Shown here: positions 10,216 to 22,652 of the stretch, in pieces
Layout of the letters: the number at the start of each line of letters is the position of its first letter
Numbering within the stretch: the first letter of the stretch is position 1
Source of the DNA: Heterobasidion occidentale
Taxonomy: Eukaryota; Basidiomycota; Agaricomycetes; Russulales; Bondarzewiaceae
Reading direction: 5' to 3'
NCBI GenBank assembly: GCA_039111635.1
Contig: JBCAQO010000013.1
Span: 186,001 to 250,000 of the forward strand
DNA: 64,000 bases
Notes under the pieces: model-generated
Told to the model about the DNA's origin: nothing
Seen by the model: only the letters and a program-made list of their open reading frames with translations
The model's database searches: none
Program-made: the position numbers and the translations under genes

Positions 10216-10688
10216 GCAAGTCTCACCAGGTCGTTCAGGCTCTCAGCAGACACGACAAAGTGCTGATGCGTCTGGCATATCGGCGAATGCCGCAGTATAT
10301 CATGATAAGCCCTCCCTGACTCGACTCGGCCCCCAACGGGCCCCAACCCCTCCAGCTCACATGAACCCATGGAACATTTGTAGACAACAGCTGTCGGCTT
10401 CGGCTGGCGTACGCCTGATGGCCGCTAGGAATTGCCTACAAGCTCTTAGTACGTGTGTCACACCCGGTCGTACCATGCGCCATAGTGAATACTTTAGCAG
10501 CCTGACGTCCAGCTGTGGGGGTGAGCATCGTTTTTCCTTTCGACTGTAAATGATAGGCTACAACTCATACCTGGAAATTCCTTCCTTCAGCTGTTGCCCT
10601 ACAACTCTGAGCCTTCAGTCCTACCCTCTATATAAATCATTGGACACTATTCTATGTGTGTGTCTCCTCATTCTTTTGAGCTTTCTAC
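10216..10688. other. Stretch without a recognised gene
   Basis: This lies between the TCTGAA cluster and the next gene. One open frame (10058-10549) runs through it but shows no domain. It may include the end of the Plavaka element. I found no clear terminal inverted repeat. A TATA-like TATATAAA lies at about 10629-10636, some 55 nt before the next start codon. Confidence 0.4.
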
Positions 10689-12356
10689 ATGGTCCTTATG
10701 TGCGACAACGGTGCGGATAGAGACTTTCAAGAATTACTGCGAGCTGCGACAAGGGGAGATGTCGCCCTCGATCTGTCTGGAGGCCTCTGGTGTAACGCCG
10801 TTCCAGAGTTGTCCTTGACCGAGCTCCGGACCTCTCCAACTCATGCTCAGATGGAATTCGACGCCATTCTTGGAATGGACACTACCATCGAAACCCGTTC
10901 ACCAGGCTCTATTCACTGCATGGAAGAAGCTCAGAACGTTAGCATAGTGGATCTTCTGTCCCACTGTGCGTCAATACCTGCGATTCCGCTATCATTCTTC
11001 GGCAGATATTGATTCAGACCGTCTAGCCTCAACACAAGATTATACGAAAGGGCTCGTGTACCATGTTAATTCTAAACTAGATTTTCATCCCATTTCGCTT
11101 GCATCCCATGGGCGCGGACATAGCGATGCGGACAATTTCTCGTACCAAAATGTGTACAACAGGTCTTTCGACTCGTCGAGTGCCAGCTTCCATCAAGACG
11201 CAGCTGCTGTTTCACCGAGTGAGGCTTTTCCTAATCGATCTCCATCGCTTCGTTTAAAGCTTTTTAGTTGGATATCATCACTTCCTCCCATCCACTCTGA
11301 ATCCTGGAGGTACGTCACTCATCAATTTGGTGATACGCTGTCACCCAAATCCATCTTCCACTTCACAGGAGATCTTGCGAACGATATACCTGTCCATTAT
11401 GGTGAGTGTCCTTGAAAACACATGCTGCCTCTAATCGTAGAACTGTTGTCCTAGATCCCCGTGCCCTTCCATCTGTCATGCCATTCATTTCAACCCAAAG
11501 TGGACTTGAGATCTTGACTATCCCATACCAGCCTGGACAATTGCGTGTTAGCAGTGATTATGGCCACAATAGCGCTACAAGAGCTGCTCTTTGTGAAGGT
11601 GAAATCGGTTTCCATTCCCAAGGTCTAGCATGTCAATGTACTCACATAGTTTCAAGCCTCGCATGTTCCCGTCCACGAGCATGTAATTTATACTCAGACA
11701 GAGACGACGATCGGCGGAACCTACTTGGAGCAGACATTTGGTGTAGATGGCGTCAAGTCACTGCCGTTCGAAAACCCTTCCGATCCTGCGATACAGACAG
11801 CACCATCTCCGATCGACCGCCCTGGCCACGTCTTTTTGCAGGATCTGTTCGTGCCCTACGACAGGACAAAACGGACCTCCCAAGAGCGTTCCAAGAGCCT
11901 TCTTCCGTCTCCAACCTTTTTCAAATGCGATGATGGGTCAATTGGCGTGCCTCTACGACGTGCCAAGAAGGGAGATGGTCTGGCCCCGGACTCGAATGTC
12001 GAATCTCCGCTAGGTGACCGTCAAACTTTACAGTTGAAGATTATTGTACAGTCGCTCTCAATCTCTGTATTCTACTTTTGTGAACTGATGATTTTCCTGG
12101 GCACGTTCGCAGTCCCGTGAATGGTCAACAGCCTATGATAATCAGATCTCCACAGCGAGCAAAGGGCATGTATTAATTGACTTGAAGAAGCTGATGAAGC
12201 TCATCGCAAAACGCACTCATCAATTCCTCGAAGTAAGTCGGTTTTTGCAATCAATGATCATGTCCCTTCATACGATGGGTTCCGTCAGACCTTCGCTGGT
12301 CCATCCGACGATGTTCTTCTCATCGGGTATACCTTCGTATCGAAAGGCGCTCTATA
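10689..12356 (+). CDS. Multi-exon protein of unknown function, possibly a pseudogene
   Basis: I do not recognise the family with confidence. Seven exons join in one frame through GT-AG introns near 10967-11006, 11402-11453, 11599-11654, 12046-12112 and 12232-12287, giving about 460 residues. Consistent phases argue for a real spliced gene. The N-terminus reads MVLMCDNGADRDFQELLRAA, and later blocks include FFKCDDGSIGVPLRRAKKGD, KKLMKLIAKRTHQFLE and DDVLLIGYTFVSKGAL. The late blocks vaguely resemble a family of hypothetical Agaricomycete proteins that continue past this point. Here the frame meets a TAA at 12354 and then stays open for 20 more codons to a GTACGC donor near 12418, so a nonsense mutation is possible. 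It sits beside a transposon and might be cargo or a host gene. Confidence 0.45.
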
Positions 12357-12399
12357 ATGCCGATTCTCTATTTTCCGTCCGGATGGAGATGATCGCAAG

Positions 12400-12892
12400 G
12401 GCCTTTCCTTTCTCATGGTACGCTTGATTACTCATACGGCACCCTTCTGTTTCTTATCTGTTCTTGGGACGTCTACTTACTCCCGGCCGATGTATCTCTC
12501 GACACGGAAAAAATTCATATCTAAGTACATCATAATTTTTATACAGGCGGGGTCCACGTCTGCTCGAACGTGGTGGTCGCGTCCTTGCCAGCCGCGTGGC
12601 AGTGAGGACGCACAGGTCACGGGTATGTAGAAAACAAGGGTACGTTTTCGAGTATGTCAAGGCATATTACAGTCCGTTACAAGTGTCGATGTTCTTCTTC
12701 CTGTGCGGGGGTTAGACCTCTTATTCATTCGCTCTCCTGTTCCGCTTATGATACGTACCACCAGGGAGATATAGGTAACCGATATACTTGATACCTAGAC
12801 CACTGTCCGGCTGTGATGACTCGCACAGTCGAGATCCGTGTATGAATGCCACTTTTCGAGGCGCAATGTCTCCTGATTCACCTTCAATCGCA
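12400..12892. other. Stretch without a clear gene
   Basis: An open frame at about 12545-12715 could be a further exon of the preceding gene if the TAA at 12354 is a mutation. Otherwise I see only the convergent 3' ends of the flanking genes. Confidence 0.35.
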
Positions 12893-14379
12893 TTACAGTG
12901 ACTCATATTCCAAACTTGCGAGCACAAACGCTGCTGCTCCCTTGAGGTCATTGATATCAATGGCCTGCGAGACATAGTACTAGGCCAGCCAAAACTCATC
13001 AGCGTGCTCATCCCGCACCGATATAGCGAAACGCACATCGTAGTCATTCCCTGGCTGCAAGCTCCCAACGACGACGGTGTTGTTCCAATTCATCGTCCCG
13101 TTCCGCTGCGGCAATACCCAGTTCTCCGTCATGTACGCGTACGCCTTCTTCATCGCCGCGACCTTACCCCCGTCCGCGTCCTCCACGAGCCCAGTGCGGA
13201 CCGCACGCAGGACGGCGTACACGAACATTGCGCTGCCGCTCGACTCGAAGTAGTTCCGCGCGAAGCCCGGCTTGGACATCACGAGCCACCAGACGCCCGC
13301 CGCCGGCGCGTCGCGCTCCGCCACGGCAACGAGCCGCGTCACGAGCGTGTCGAGGATCGCCGTGAGTGTCTGGCGCGCGGGGTGCGAGAGCGGGAAGATC
13401 GGGATGACGTCGACGAGCGCCATCATATACCACCCGAGCGCGCGATCCCAGATCTCGGGAGAATGTCCGCGATCGGGCGACGCCCAGTTCTGCACGTGCG
13501 AGTAGTCGTAGCCGTGGTAGAGCAGGCCTGTGTATGTGCTATTCACGTCCGTCGACGCGGGCGTTTGCAGCGTGTTGTTGTACATTAGGGTAAACTGGAG
13601 TAATATATCATCTAAGGATCGTCAGGTTAGTACTGAAGATAGGCGGGTCATAGCTTCACTGACTCCACGCGGTCTGATTATTTGGTTGAAATGCAGAAGT
13701 GTACGAGGCGTAGAATACTCTCCCATGTAGATGCCGTCGAGCCAACCTGCACCAAAATGAGCACAAATCTGGAATGAAGACAGCTTCCGTGCATACCTTG
13801 ATTCGGGTAGATAAGTTTGTGCCAGAATTGGCCTTGCGCGGTACGCGGATGCGTAGCTAGCTGTCCATGGAAGACGTCTGCCGCCTTTTTGTATTTTTCT
13901 TCTCCCGTCTGGCTGTACCTGGAACCAAGTCAGAACAAAAATTCAAAATCACAGGATACCGAGGCGTGAGATACAGCGCACAGATAGATGAAAGACGGTC
14001 CCACTCGCAGCGGATCAAGCTGATATTGTGAAATACTATACATGATACCGAATATAAGCATGAGTTCAAGAAATCACAGTTACCCAACTCAATGCACTCA
14101 CTTGTACCCGCCTCCAACGCTCCCATCCGATCCAACGACACGATCGACACCGGCCTTGATATACTGATAATAACTCGCGTTCCCCGTCTTCTCGTACAAC
14201 AGCCTCAGCGCCCACTGGAACTCGCCGTGCTCGTAGCTGACAACCGGGCTACCTGTCGCCGAAAGCCCGTTCCCTTGTCCACGAGACATGATCGAGCTCG
14301 CGGCATAGGTCGAGTATGTGATGGCCCGCACAAAAGGGGCAAGCGCAGCCGTAGTTGCGATGAGAGGCCAGACAATCAT
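12893..14379 (-). CDS. GH105 unsaturated rhamnogalacturonyl hydrolase, with a one-base frameshift
   Basis: This is a secreted glycoside hydrolase of the six-hairpin fold that removes unsaturated uronic acids from rhamnogalacturonan fragments after lyase cleavage of pectin. It starts at ATG 14379 with a hydrophobic signal peptide (MIVWPLIATTAALAPFVRA). Conserved blocks are FQWALRLLYEKTGNASYYQY, QFWHKLIYPNQ, the catalytic-Asp motif WLDGIYMGE (about 13720-13745), YHGYDYSHVQNW, EIWDRALGWYMMALVDVI (about 13400-13455) and FESSGSAMFVYA. The last exon, after a donor GTGCGG near 13017, ends LKGAAAFVLASLEYESL at TAA 12893-12895. Between MGE and FYASYTSAFQPNN a single base is missing (about 13718), which shifts the frame. 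Everything else is intact, so this is either a very recent mutation or a sequence error. Two GH12 genes lie 8-11 kb away. Confidence 0.85.
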
Positions 14380-15116
14380 AGTGCACAGCGACCTAGGCTG
14401 GAAGAGCAAGGACGTGGGATGACCACCTCGTATTATACAGCACCAATATTTGGCATTCAAGCCCCACGGACTATCCTCGAGGTAAGACTTCTGGAAATCG
14501 GCCCGCCATGATATTCCGACAAGCTGTCATACGGGCCAGTCTATGTTGCGCGAATGAAGAGAGGAGATAGGAGGAAACGCCTTGATCAGATTTGCAGCAC
14601 GTTATGAAAACACATTACGCCAAAACAAATCAAAAACTCGTCTAGGGTAGTTTGTACAGTCAGAGCTCGTGCGCTTTTTGACGCAAAGTCCACTGGAGAA
14701 GAGGTCACAGGAAAATATGGCAAGGAAACAAGAGGAAAGTCAAGTAGCGCGCTGGAACGCGTGATCGGTGGCCATGACCGCTCGTCGGGCCGCCCCCGGC
14801 ACCGGAACCGCGTTCGGAGTGCGCCGATATGTATTGAACGAGGTTTCTCAGGATTACTTAGCAGTACGTACAGGATCTGAAGCCCGATAATACCAAAGAG
14901 AATAAAGAAAGGAAGGGTAAAGAACGGACGGCAGCCAGGCTACCCAATCGATGCGATCAGAAACGGCAATGTGCAAAGTCGAAAACCAAAAGCGGACCCA
15001 TAGCAATTAAAGCGAGCCGCCAGTTTGAGTGGCGGGGGAGAGCAAGCGAATGGACAGGGGTAATAAGAGTAAGAGGAAGGTGGTGAGAAGAGAAGGGTGG
15101 CCATCCACAGAGACGT
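14380..15116. other. Intergenic stretch, upstream of GH105
   Basis: This contains the promoter of the - strand GH105 gene and the 3' flank of the PRIA-like gene. No gene, RNA or repeat was recognised. Confidence 0.4.
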
Positions 15117-16725
15117 CTAGTTGGTTTTGCCAAGATAGTCGATTTTCACATCAACGTCATGAAGTAGCTCGATCGCAGATGCCAAAGAAGCAGTCCCAGA
15201 CAATTCGACCAAAGTTGTTGTGAGATTGGCGAGGACGTTTCCCTCTTCTTTAACCATGTATTGAGCCTCATCGCTGCGAGAAAGTAATCCAAAGTCCAAG
15301 CAGTCTGGCAGACGAGACGGACACAAGATTGGTCAATGACTTCGGTGAGATATCCTCCAAAACCGCAGCACGAACATGACCTCCGTCGGCCCCAAGAGTG
15401 GCACAAAGATCATCGTAGGATGAAGCTGATCTACTGCCGACGAGCGAAGGGTTGGAACCGTGAGAGTTAGGATGCTGATGGTCGCCAGACACAAGGGAAG
15501 AAGTCGACTTCGGGGCCGCAAGTCCAACTGAGGCCGCTAGATTCACAGTTGCCGAAACGACGGCTGTGACAATTACTCCAGTATCAATGCCAGTCAATTC
15601 CAGGGCTTCTTCAAGAACAGCTGTTGTGGCACTGATAGCTCCCGATACAAGGGATGTGTCGATACTGCCGCGTACATCATCGTTCCGGTTGACCCGTTTG
15701 ACTAGCGGAGCGGAAGATGAACCACCTTCTGGAATGCATGCATCTCTGGTGAGACTGATCTCGAAACCGTCTCGGCAGCGGTCGACGACGCATTTGCCAG
15801 CGAGACATTGAACATCAAGAACATCCGACAGAGCGCTGCAATCGATGCCTACAGAATATTGCTCAGAAGAAAGGGAAAATGGATGGGGTATCACGCATCC
15901 ACCACCTGTAGCATATGATATATGAGCTGTATTCGGGTGAAATTAGTAGTTTGCCTTACAGCTCTGAAGCGTACCCCGGTATCGAGACACTCAAATCTGG
16001 CGGAGCCATGATCGACGCCGCAGACGGTTTCATCGGAGGTACACGTCAGCTGTGCGTCCTCCAACGTTCTCACACCATGCGTATTGACCGCTTTGAGTTG
16101 CCTCCTGGAGCGAGGGACCGTAGAGCCGCATCCCTGCAACCATGTTCCATAAGAACCTCAACAAGAAATCAACAGCGACACACCTTAGGAAAATGACCGC
16201 ATTGACCGTTGCATTCGGAATATGGAGGAGGACAATCACAATGGCCTGCGCGGGGTACGTACGGGGGATTGCAGCTATGGCCGCAGGGATCGTTCATAGA
16301 ACACAAAGGAGTGGAATGCGCGGGTACGTGCAGTGCTGTGAGCCGGTGCTGAGTTAATCTTCAGAAACCAGGCATTAGCAGTCAAATTGCATGCAAAAGC
16401 GTCAGAAAATACTCGCGATTGCAGACAAAAAGGCATCGACAACAGTGTTTCCAAGTATATCAGTGAGAACTTTGAGGTTGGCGTTTGTCTTGAGAGCAAG
16501 GGGAAGCGCAGAGAGGCACAGGCAGAGGTCAAGATCGGCGAGGATATCTGTTGGGATACCGATGATGTTGGCCTGAGCGAGCGCGTCGGCGTCGATATAT
16601 GCGCATACATCGAGCAAAGCCCGGGATTTATGATGCTGGCGCAAAGGGCGGTCCAGACGAGCGAAAGCGCAAGGGAGAACAAGATACAACGCAGAAAGCA
16701 GGGGAACAAGTGATGTGAGACGCAT
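15117..16725 (-). CDS. PRIA-like cysteine-rich secreted protein, without long repeats
   Basis: It resembles PRIA, a cysteine-rich protein linked to fruit-body primordia in Lentinula, and is a paralogue of the gene at 36624-38813. It starts at ATG 16725 with a signal peptide (MRLTSLVPLLSALYLVLPCA). It then has a DVCAYIDAD...DLDLCLCLSALPLAL segment (about 16630-16490), the Cys cluster CDCPPPYSECNGQCGHF (about 16190-16250), TVCGVDHGSARFECLD, and a second cluster GIDCSALSDVLDVQC...DRCRDGFEIS (about 15850-15760). These Cys blocks match the paralogue one by one. The C-terminal part is Ser/Ala/Val-rich instead of repetitive. The last intron (donor GTGTCC near 15318) leads to an exon ending DVKIDYLGKTN. 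It is probably extracellular or wall-associated. Its molecular function is unknown. Confidence 0.75.
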
Positions 16726-16815
16726 AACTAGCCGACGGAGGTGGTTCAACAAAGAAGAAGTGGAGGAATGTGAGAAACGGAAGGAGGAAGGATGTGGAGG
16801 CAAGACCGCATCCCA

Positions 16816-16826
16816 AGTATATATAC
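16816..16826 (-). promoter_or_regulatory. TATA-like element of the PRIA-like gene
   Basis: GTATATATACT lies about 95 nt upstream of the ATG at 16725 on the - strand, a typical TATA-box distance for a well-expressed fungal gene. Confidence 0.45.
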
Positions 16827-17510
16827 CGTTTTGAAGTCGTCTAGAAAGGGAAGCCAAGTTTCCCGATCGGCCACTCGTGACATGCACTTTGCTCGGGAAG
16901 AAGTGCATAGGATCATGACCGAGATAACCGTGAAAAATCGAGGTAAACCAAGGTGTCCAAGAACAAGGTTATGTGCTTGACGAAAAAACCTGGAGCATGT
17001 TCTCGGAGACCATTTGTGATAAGCTCGATAATCTCACAGTAGAATGATGCCACAAAGTTCCCGGAGAGTCAAGAGGAGATATATCGTGACATCGAGTCAG
17101 AGAAGTGTCAGAGAAGCAGCTGAGGTCGGAGCTTGAAACAAACTTTAGTGCCGCTTCGGCAGCCTCTTCCCGCCGCTACAGAATCCCTCAGTCTCTCATA
17201 CTTACACCATTCAAGTGCACTCCTCCTGGCCTTGCCAACGCCTCTTTTGGAGTATCTGCCAGCTCGCGCACAGGCTCTTTGCCTGCCCACCGGCCTTATT
17301 GGCCCTTGAGCATCCACGAACATCCCTTGTGCGAGTCAAGCTCTTCCGGGCATGGAGATGCCAATCTGTATCTTCAGACATGTTCTGTAGCTCACACGCG
17401 AAAATAGTCTCTTTTCGGCTGTTGAGGCATGTACAACCAGCCAACGACAGGTTTGGCATTCTGCTAGCTCTACGAAGTCACTCGGTCTCAATCCCTATAG
17501 AGCAAAGTCC
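16827..17510. other. Intergenic stretch
   Basis: This lies between the PRIA-like promoter and the 3' end of the glutathione transferase gene. The open frames here are short and show no domain. Confidence 0.4.
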
Positions 17511-18467
17511 CTATGTTATCATCTTTTCATCGATCGTTCCCCACCTACGCTCCATCTCTGTCAGGAGTCGCTCCCATCGTCCTCCATCCCACTCTTTGAC
17601 CCGTTTCCATGCCTCATCCCGACTAATGTTCCGAATCATCATAAGCACTGCGGTCACTGCAAGATCCGCGTAGGTTACTCCCGGCGACTGAAACACAGGA
17701 ATCTCATTCGCAGATCTTTCCGCCTCGTCCCTCCTTTCTCTTGCGTAGAATTTCTCGCCGTCTCCCGCCACCTGTGCGAGCACCTCGAATGCCGCGCGGA
17801 GTTGGGCCCACACCTTCTCCCGCTCGGCTTCTCCGTGCACCTGCAGATCCTCCAGCCGTCCCAGGCCTCGGGACCTGGGCTTGCGGATCGCATAGTCGAC
17901 CTGATCGATCGGGAGCTTCGTGTTGTATAGCGCGAGTGTGAAAAGATCGTAGAGTGGGGGCTTGAGCACGTTTTGCACATGGTGCTCGACGAGGGCGTGC
18001 AAAGCGCGTGATCGCGCAGGGAACAGCTCGCGTGAGTGGGGGTAATCGTCTCCCGCTCCGGGAGCAGGAAGAGAAGCCTCCGGGTATGCTTTTTCGAGGT
18101 ACTCGATGATGCGAGTCGAGTCTGAGAGACGCACGGGCTCAGCAGAAGCTACACGAAGCTGTGGTGTATAGTCGATCAGGGCTGGGAGGGTGTAATGGGG
18201 ACCGCCGTCAGACTTCGTTCCGGATGCTGGGATGCCGTTCTCGATGCATGCCGGTGTCGCAAGGGACGTGGGCGTCCATTGGGTGGTGTATGCGAGTCGT
18301 TTGAAGTTGAGTACGAACCTGAGAACTCGTATCCGTCCTTGGTTGTGAGATGGACTAATATTGGTCAAATTGAGTACTCACCGGAGTTTCCACGTATTTG
18401 GAGAGGTCGGGATCCCAACCTGTGTCGGTATGTCGAAGAACATGATCTTGGTAGGGAACTTTTGCAT
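17511..18467 (-). CDS. Glutathione S-transferase, etherase-like type
   Basis: A cytosolic enzyme that conjugates or cleaves substrates with glutathione. In wood-decay fungi this class is tied to detoxifying lignin-derived and other aromatic compounds. Exon 1 starts at ATG 18467 (MQKFPTKIMFFDIPTQVG) and contains the N-terminal motif SPNTWKLR. A GTGAGT intron (about 18317-18378) joins to FVLNFKRLAY. The thioredoxin-like half includes PHYTLPALIDY and the glutathione-contact motif LSDSTRIIEYLEKAYPEA (about 18130-18080). The all-alpha C-terminal half follows, with GVTYADLAVTAVLMMIRNI near the end. Total length is about 300 residues. The SPNTWK motif, with Ser in the catalytic region, is typical of fungal etherase-like GSTs. 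The substrate is not predictable. Confidence 0.82.
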
Positions 18468-19602
18468 GGCCGATGGAGATACTGTCCACCACGGCCTGCC
18501 TCCAATTGTAACCTTTTATATGATCCAGAGACTCTTTGGCGCGTGATATACGCGCTGGATACCCGAACTCGCCTTTCCCGGATGGTTCCTCTCGAAGGAG
18601 GTAAAAAAAGCTACAGTTTCAGCAAATGAGGAGAGGCAGCTGACACGGAAAAGGTCGGTGAGAGGCAGGGCGCTATATATATATCACGACGCAGATGCAT
18701 GCGTTTTCACCAGCTTTCCGAGTTACCGCAAGACGGTGACAAGAGGTACGACGTCTTGGCCATACTCACATGAGGGCTGGCATAGCTGCAGTTCGTCATT
18801 TGCGTAGTCGAGTAGCTGAAGCTAGCTGAAGGCATCGTGCAGGCAAATTTGAATGCTCAAAGAAAATGGATCGTGCACCGACCTCTGACCGAGTGATGAG
18901 CTAACACTTATTAAAACAATGCAGCAGGGTGGATGTCAGCATGGTAGGAATTTGGTAGACAACGCACATAGATTCTCGATTGTAGAGTCTCTCTATGTCC
19001 CAGCGACGTCTGCTCAGCAGACTGATTGATAGTCGAGAACAAAGGTAGCGGCTTGAGTTAGGGTGATCCAAGCTTTCAGTCCAAAAATTCTTGACGCGCA
19101 CGTCATCAATCATGGCAACAACTTTGGTGATTTTCCCTGAACCTTCGAAGGGGTCTCAGGATATCTGTGGGAGAGCGTGCAATAAGATCTTCCCGCTGAG
19201 TGTCTAGTATATAGCAAACAGCGCGTGCCAAACAAGTACACACCGAAGCAATATTCCTACTGGCTCAACAGAAGGCGAGGCCTATAAGTTGTCTTCTGCT
19301 TGTTGTCTCCCAACGACAAACTGCTTTTACTAAAATTCATGCATCTTTGCTATTTTCAAGAGGCGCTCTCCGAACAGGACAATGGTTTTCTCATTGCTTC
19401 TTGTATCTTTCCCAGGCTCAAAATACCCTTGTGACGTCCTCATCATTCGGATCGTGCAATCCGCTGGTTAAGTAGCGCGATCCGTCCCCGGCAGGCATCG
19501 GCATACTGTGATGGCAGAAGCTCTGCACTGTGCAGACGCCCTACAGACCACGACCTCGCTTTCACCGCTCTTCGACATCGTGGTCGATCTTGTGACGTGT
19601 CG
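18468..19602. other. Divergent intergenic region between the GST and D-lactate dehydrogenase genes
   Basis: About 1.1 kb holds the promoters of both divergent genes. A TATATATATA run lies at about 18672-18681, some 205 nt upstream of the GST start. No other feature was recognised. Confidence 0.45.
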
Positions 19603-22088
19603 ATGCTTGTTTCTCGTTGTCTTCGTGCGTCCCCTGCGAGTAAAGGTGTATTCAGGCGCAGTTTCTTCACGAACGGCGCGTCATCTCGCTCTTCTGGAAA
19701 AGTGTTGACCGGGGGAGTGGTAACATTACTCATCGGCGGCGCCTCTGGATTTGCGCTGTCCGACTATCTTCGCTCTCACAAAGCGGACATACCAATCCCT
19801 CAGCCGACGCATCCCACTAAGCCTCAATATGGTTCTGAAGCTGACTTGACGAATGCGCTTAACGCTTTGCGCAAGGCATTCCCTGACGACAACATCGTTT
19901 CCACGGACGAGGGCGAGAGGCTGTCTTATGCTCTTGGTGTAGCTTATCCTCCACCCGGTACGTTAGCATTCAGTTGTCAGAATTTCGCACCGCCTGGCTT
20001 ACACATCCTTTCATCTGAAGTCACACCTCACAGGTCGTTGTGCACGCCCGTTCCACCGAGGACGTTGTCACAGTGGTTAATATTTCTCGCAAATTCCGCA
20101 TACCAGTCGTTCCCTACACTGGTGGGACAGGCCTTGAAAAGGGTATCGAAGGGGTAAGGAGCTTGCCATCTTTCTTCAAACGTGTACCCATCTTCTGATG
20201 CTGATTTTGATGTGTAGTTGAAATCAGGCACTATTTGCATCGACCTCTCTGGATGGACAGGATTCTAGAAATCAACGGTTGGTGTATTACGCAATGTTTT
20301 TGATGCTACCGTATAAATATTTTTCTCAGAGGCCAACGCAGATGTCGTCGTCCAGGCTGGCGTATCCTGGAATGTCCTCAACGACACGCTCAAGGAGAAG
20401 GGTAAGCACATCTCTAGACATATTCGTCTAATTTTAATCACCAAGGAATATCCTATGCACAGGCATTCCTTTGTTTTTCCCTGTGTGTGCAGGTTCTTGT
20501 TACCGAAATCTTTGCTCATGGCACCTTAGCTTGATCCAGGACTAGGCGCAACAATCGGAGGCATGATCAGCACAGGATGTTCTGGAAGTATGTCCAATGT
20601 GCTTAGTGTTAGCTTTCCATCGGCCTGATATCTGACAATGTTCAGCAAATGCAATGCGATATGGCACTGCGCGAGGCGAATGGATACTGAATATGGTGAA
20701 TGGTCATCATTAAATTCATATCGTGTATTTTGTTTGATCCGCGTTCTATCACGTAGACTGTCGTCCTCCCATCTGGCAAAGTTATCAAGACTAGACAGCG
20801 CGCCCGAAAATCCTCTGCAGGTTTTGACCTCGGTAAATTGTTTGTTGGCGCGGAAGGCACGCTAGGAATAATCACAGAAGGTAATATTCCTGGTATCGAT
20901 ATGATGTGTACGCTCACCATCAAAATAGCTACGATACGTCTTGCGCCGATACTCCCAACAACTGTGGCCGTTGTTCAATTCCCCTCCGTTCGTCATGCGA
21001 CGGAAGCCGCTTGTGAGATTCTCAATCTCGGTGCACCAATCCGTACGTACAGTGTCTCGCCCCACCTGTATAACTATTTCGCTTGCTGATATGTGGGAAC
21101 AACTCAGAATGCGTCGAGCTCCTTGACTCAGATTTCTTGCGTGTCCTCTCCACATCGCCCTTACGTTCTACAAGCCAGCGTGGTGTCCAAGACACACTCT
21201 ACGTCAAAATTCAAGGCGCACCCTCTCTTCCATCAGCCCCACCCGCCGACATGGACGCACAGATGTTAGCCACGTCGACACTGATGGAGCATGTCATGAA
21301 GAAGCACGGCGCAACTGGATATCAACTAGCGAAGGACCGAGACGAGGCAGAAGCGCTTTGGGCGGAACGGCGAAGTGCCCTTTTTGTACTGACGGGCTAT
21401 GCGCACGAACGCGGGCTCGTGGGCTACGGAATGGACGTTTGGTGCGTGCATTTCTTGAGGACTTGCCATGCGTATTCGGGGGGTTGATGCCGTATTGGAT
21501 ATATGCTGCGTTGGTTGTGCCTTTACATGCACAGCGTGCCGGTCTCGAAGCTCCCGGATCTGGTCGACGTTGCGAAGAGGGAGTTCGAAAAAGCTGGGCT
21601 GTTTGGGCCCATCCTAGGGCATGTGGGCGATGGTAGGATGATTTGTCTGCTGCGCGGCGTGCTACGCTCATTGCAACGCACGCGACACTCTTTATCTCTC
21701 TATAGGCAACTTTCATGCTTTCCTAACATACAAGGACGAAGAGGATCTCAAACGCGTCCACGCGGCGGCTGACAAAATTGTTGAGACAGCCATCGCCTTG
21801 GAAGGTACATGTACGTCGTTGACTTCCTGCGAAACATTGTGATTTGGTGATGACTGAAGGGCTGCAATGGTCAGGTACAGGAGAACATGGTGTTGGGACC
21901 GGAAAGAAGAAGTACCTCGATTCGGAACTGGGAACCGAGACCGTCAAGACGATGAAGAGGATCAAGGCGACTCTAGACCCACTTGGGCTGTTTAATCCTG
22001 GAAAGGTAGGACTGTCGTGGATCACCACGCCTACGATTGAACTAAATCTTATCGTACTTAGCTATACCCAGACTCGCTGGATGAGTAA
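19603..22088 (+). CDS. DLD1: D-lactate dehydrogenase (cytochrome), mitochondrial, with a one-base frameshift
   Basis: An FAD enzyme that oxidises D-lactate to pyruvate and passes electrons to cytochrome c at the inner mitochondrial membrane. I took ATG 19603. The N-terminus is Arg/Ser-rich (targeting peptide) and is followed by a hydrophobic segment ([20 protein letters not shown]). The FAD-binding domain shows [26 protein letters not shown] (about 20090-20140), [27 protein letters not shown] (about 20548-20590) and [14 protein letters not shown]. The C-terminal domain has [20 protein letters not shown] (about 21612-21738) and [11 protein letters not shown] (about 21878-21910), ending KLYPDSLDE. 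More than ten short introns splice in consistent phase. A single A is missing near 20252 ([12 protein letters not shown]), which breaks the frame in an otherwise intact gene. A sequence error is the simplest reading. Confidence 0.9.
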
Positions 22089-22566
22089 AGGATGTGTGAC
22101 CTACTATGTACATCATCAATCTAGGGCTCTTTGACTCTCCAAAGCTTCCCCGCTGTGTAAGGACTAATTTTGGAATGACTTTGCCAATCCATGCTGGCTC
22201 TCGCAGATCTATCGGTGAGTTTATCTTTCGGAGAAATAGACACTCGAATCTCGGGGACATAAGTAAAACATCACGCGCCTTGTGAAACATATGGTCATGC
22301 TCCATACTCTCTCTAACTGCAGCCGACGAACAGAAGCTGAGACTCCATCTGACCTTGGTCTTGAGCGGATCATCACTGCTCTTGCGGGCCGTTCACTCTA
22401 TCGGAACACTGTGCTATTTTGTATACCACCGCACATCTCATCTGACTGTCCCAAAAAGTCAGTATGACAGCAAATATTCTCCGCCCCTCCTTGAAGGTAT
22501 ATCTACATTGGCTTCCTTCCACTTCGAAGCATACCCGTTGCTACGAAACTGCTATGATTTTTGGGA

Positions 22567-22573
22567 TATATAA
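22567..22573 (+). promoter_or_regulatory. TATA box of the first GH12 gene
   Basis: TATATAA lies 80 nt upstream of the ATG at 22653. Confidence 0.5.
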
Positions 22574-22652
22574 ACCTCACGGATCTGAAGGCTGCCTTCG
22601 CCACCACATAATCTATACCTTTTCGAACACGACAGCCGACCTTCGCCTCGAT

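Noticed and set aside
13004..13588. 194-residue + strand open frame
   Set aside because: It is antisense to the conserved GH105 exon.
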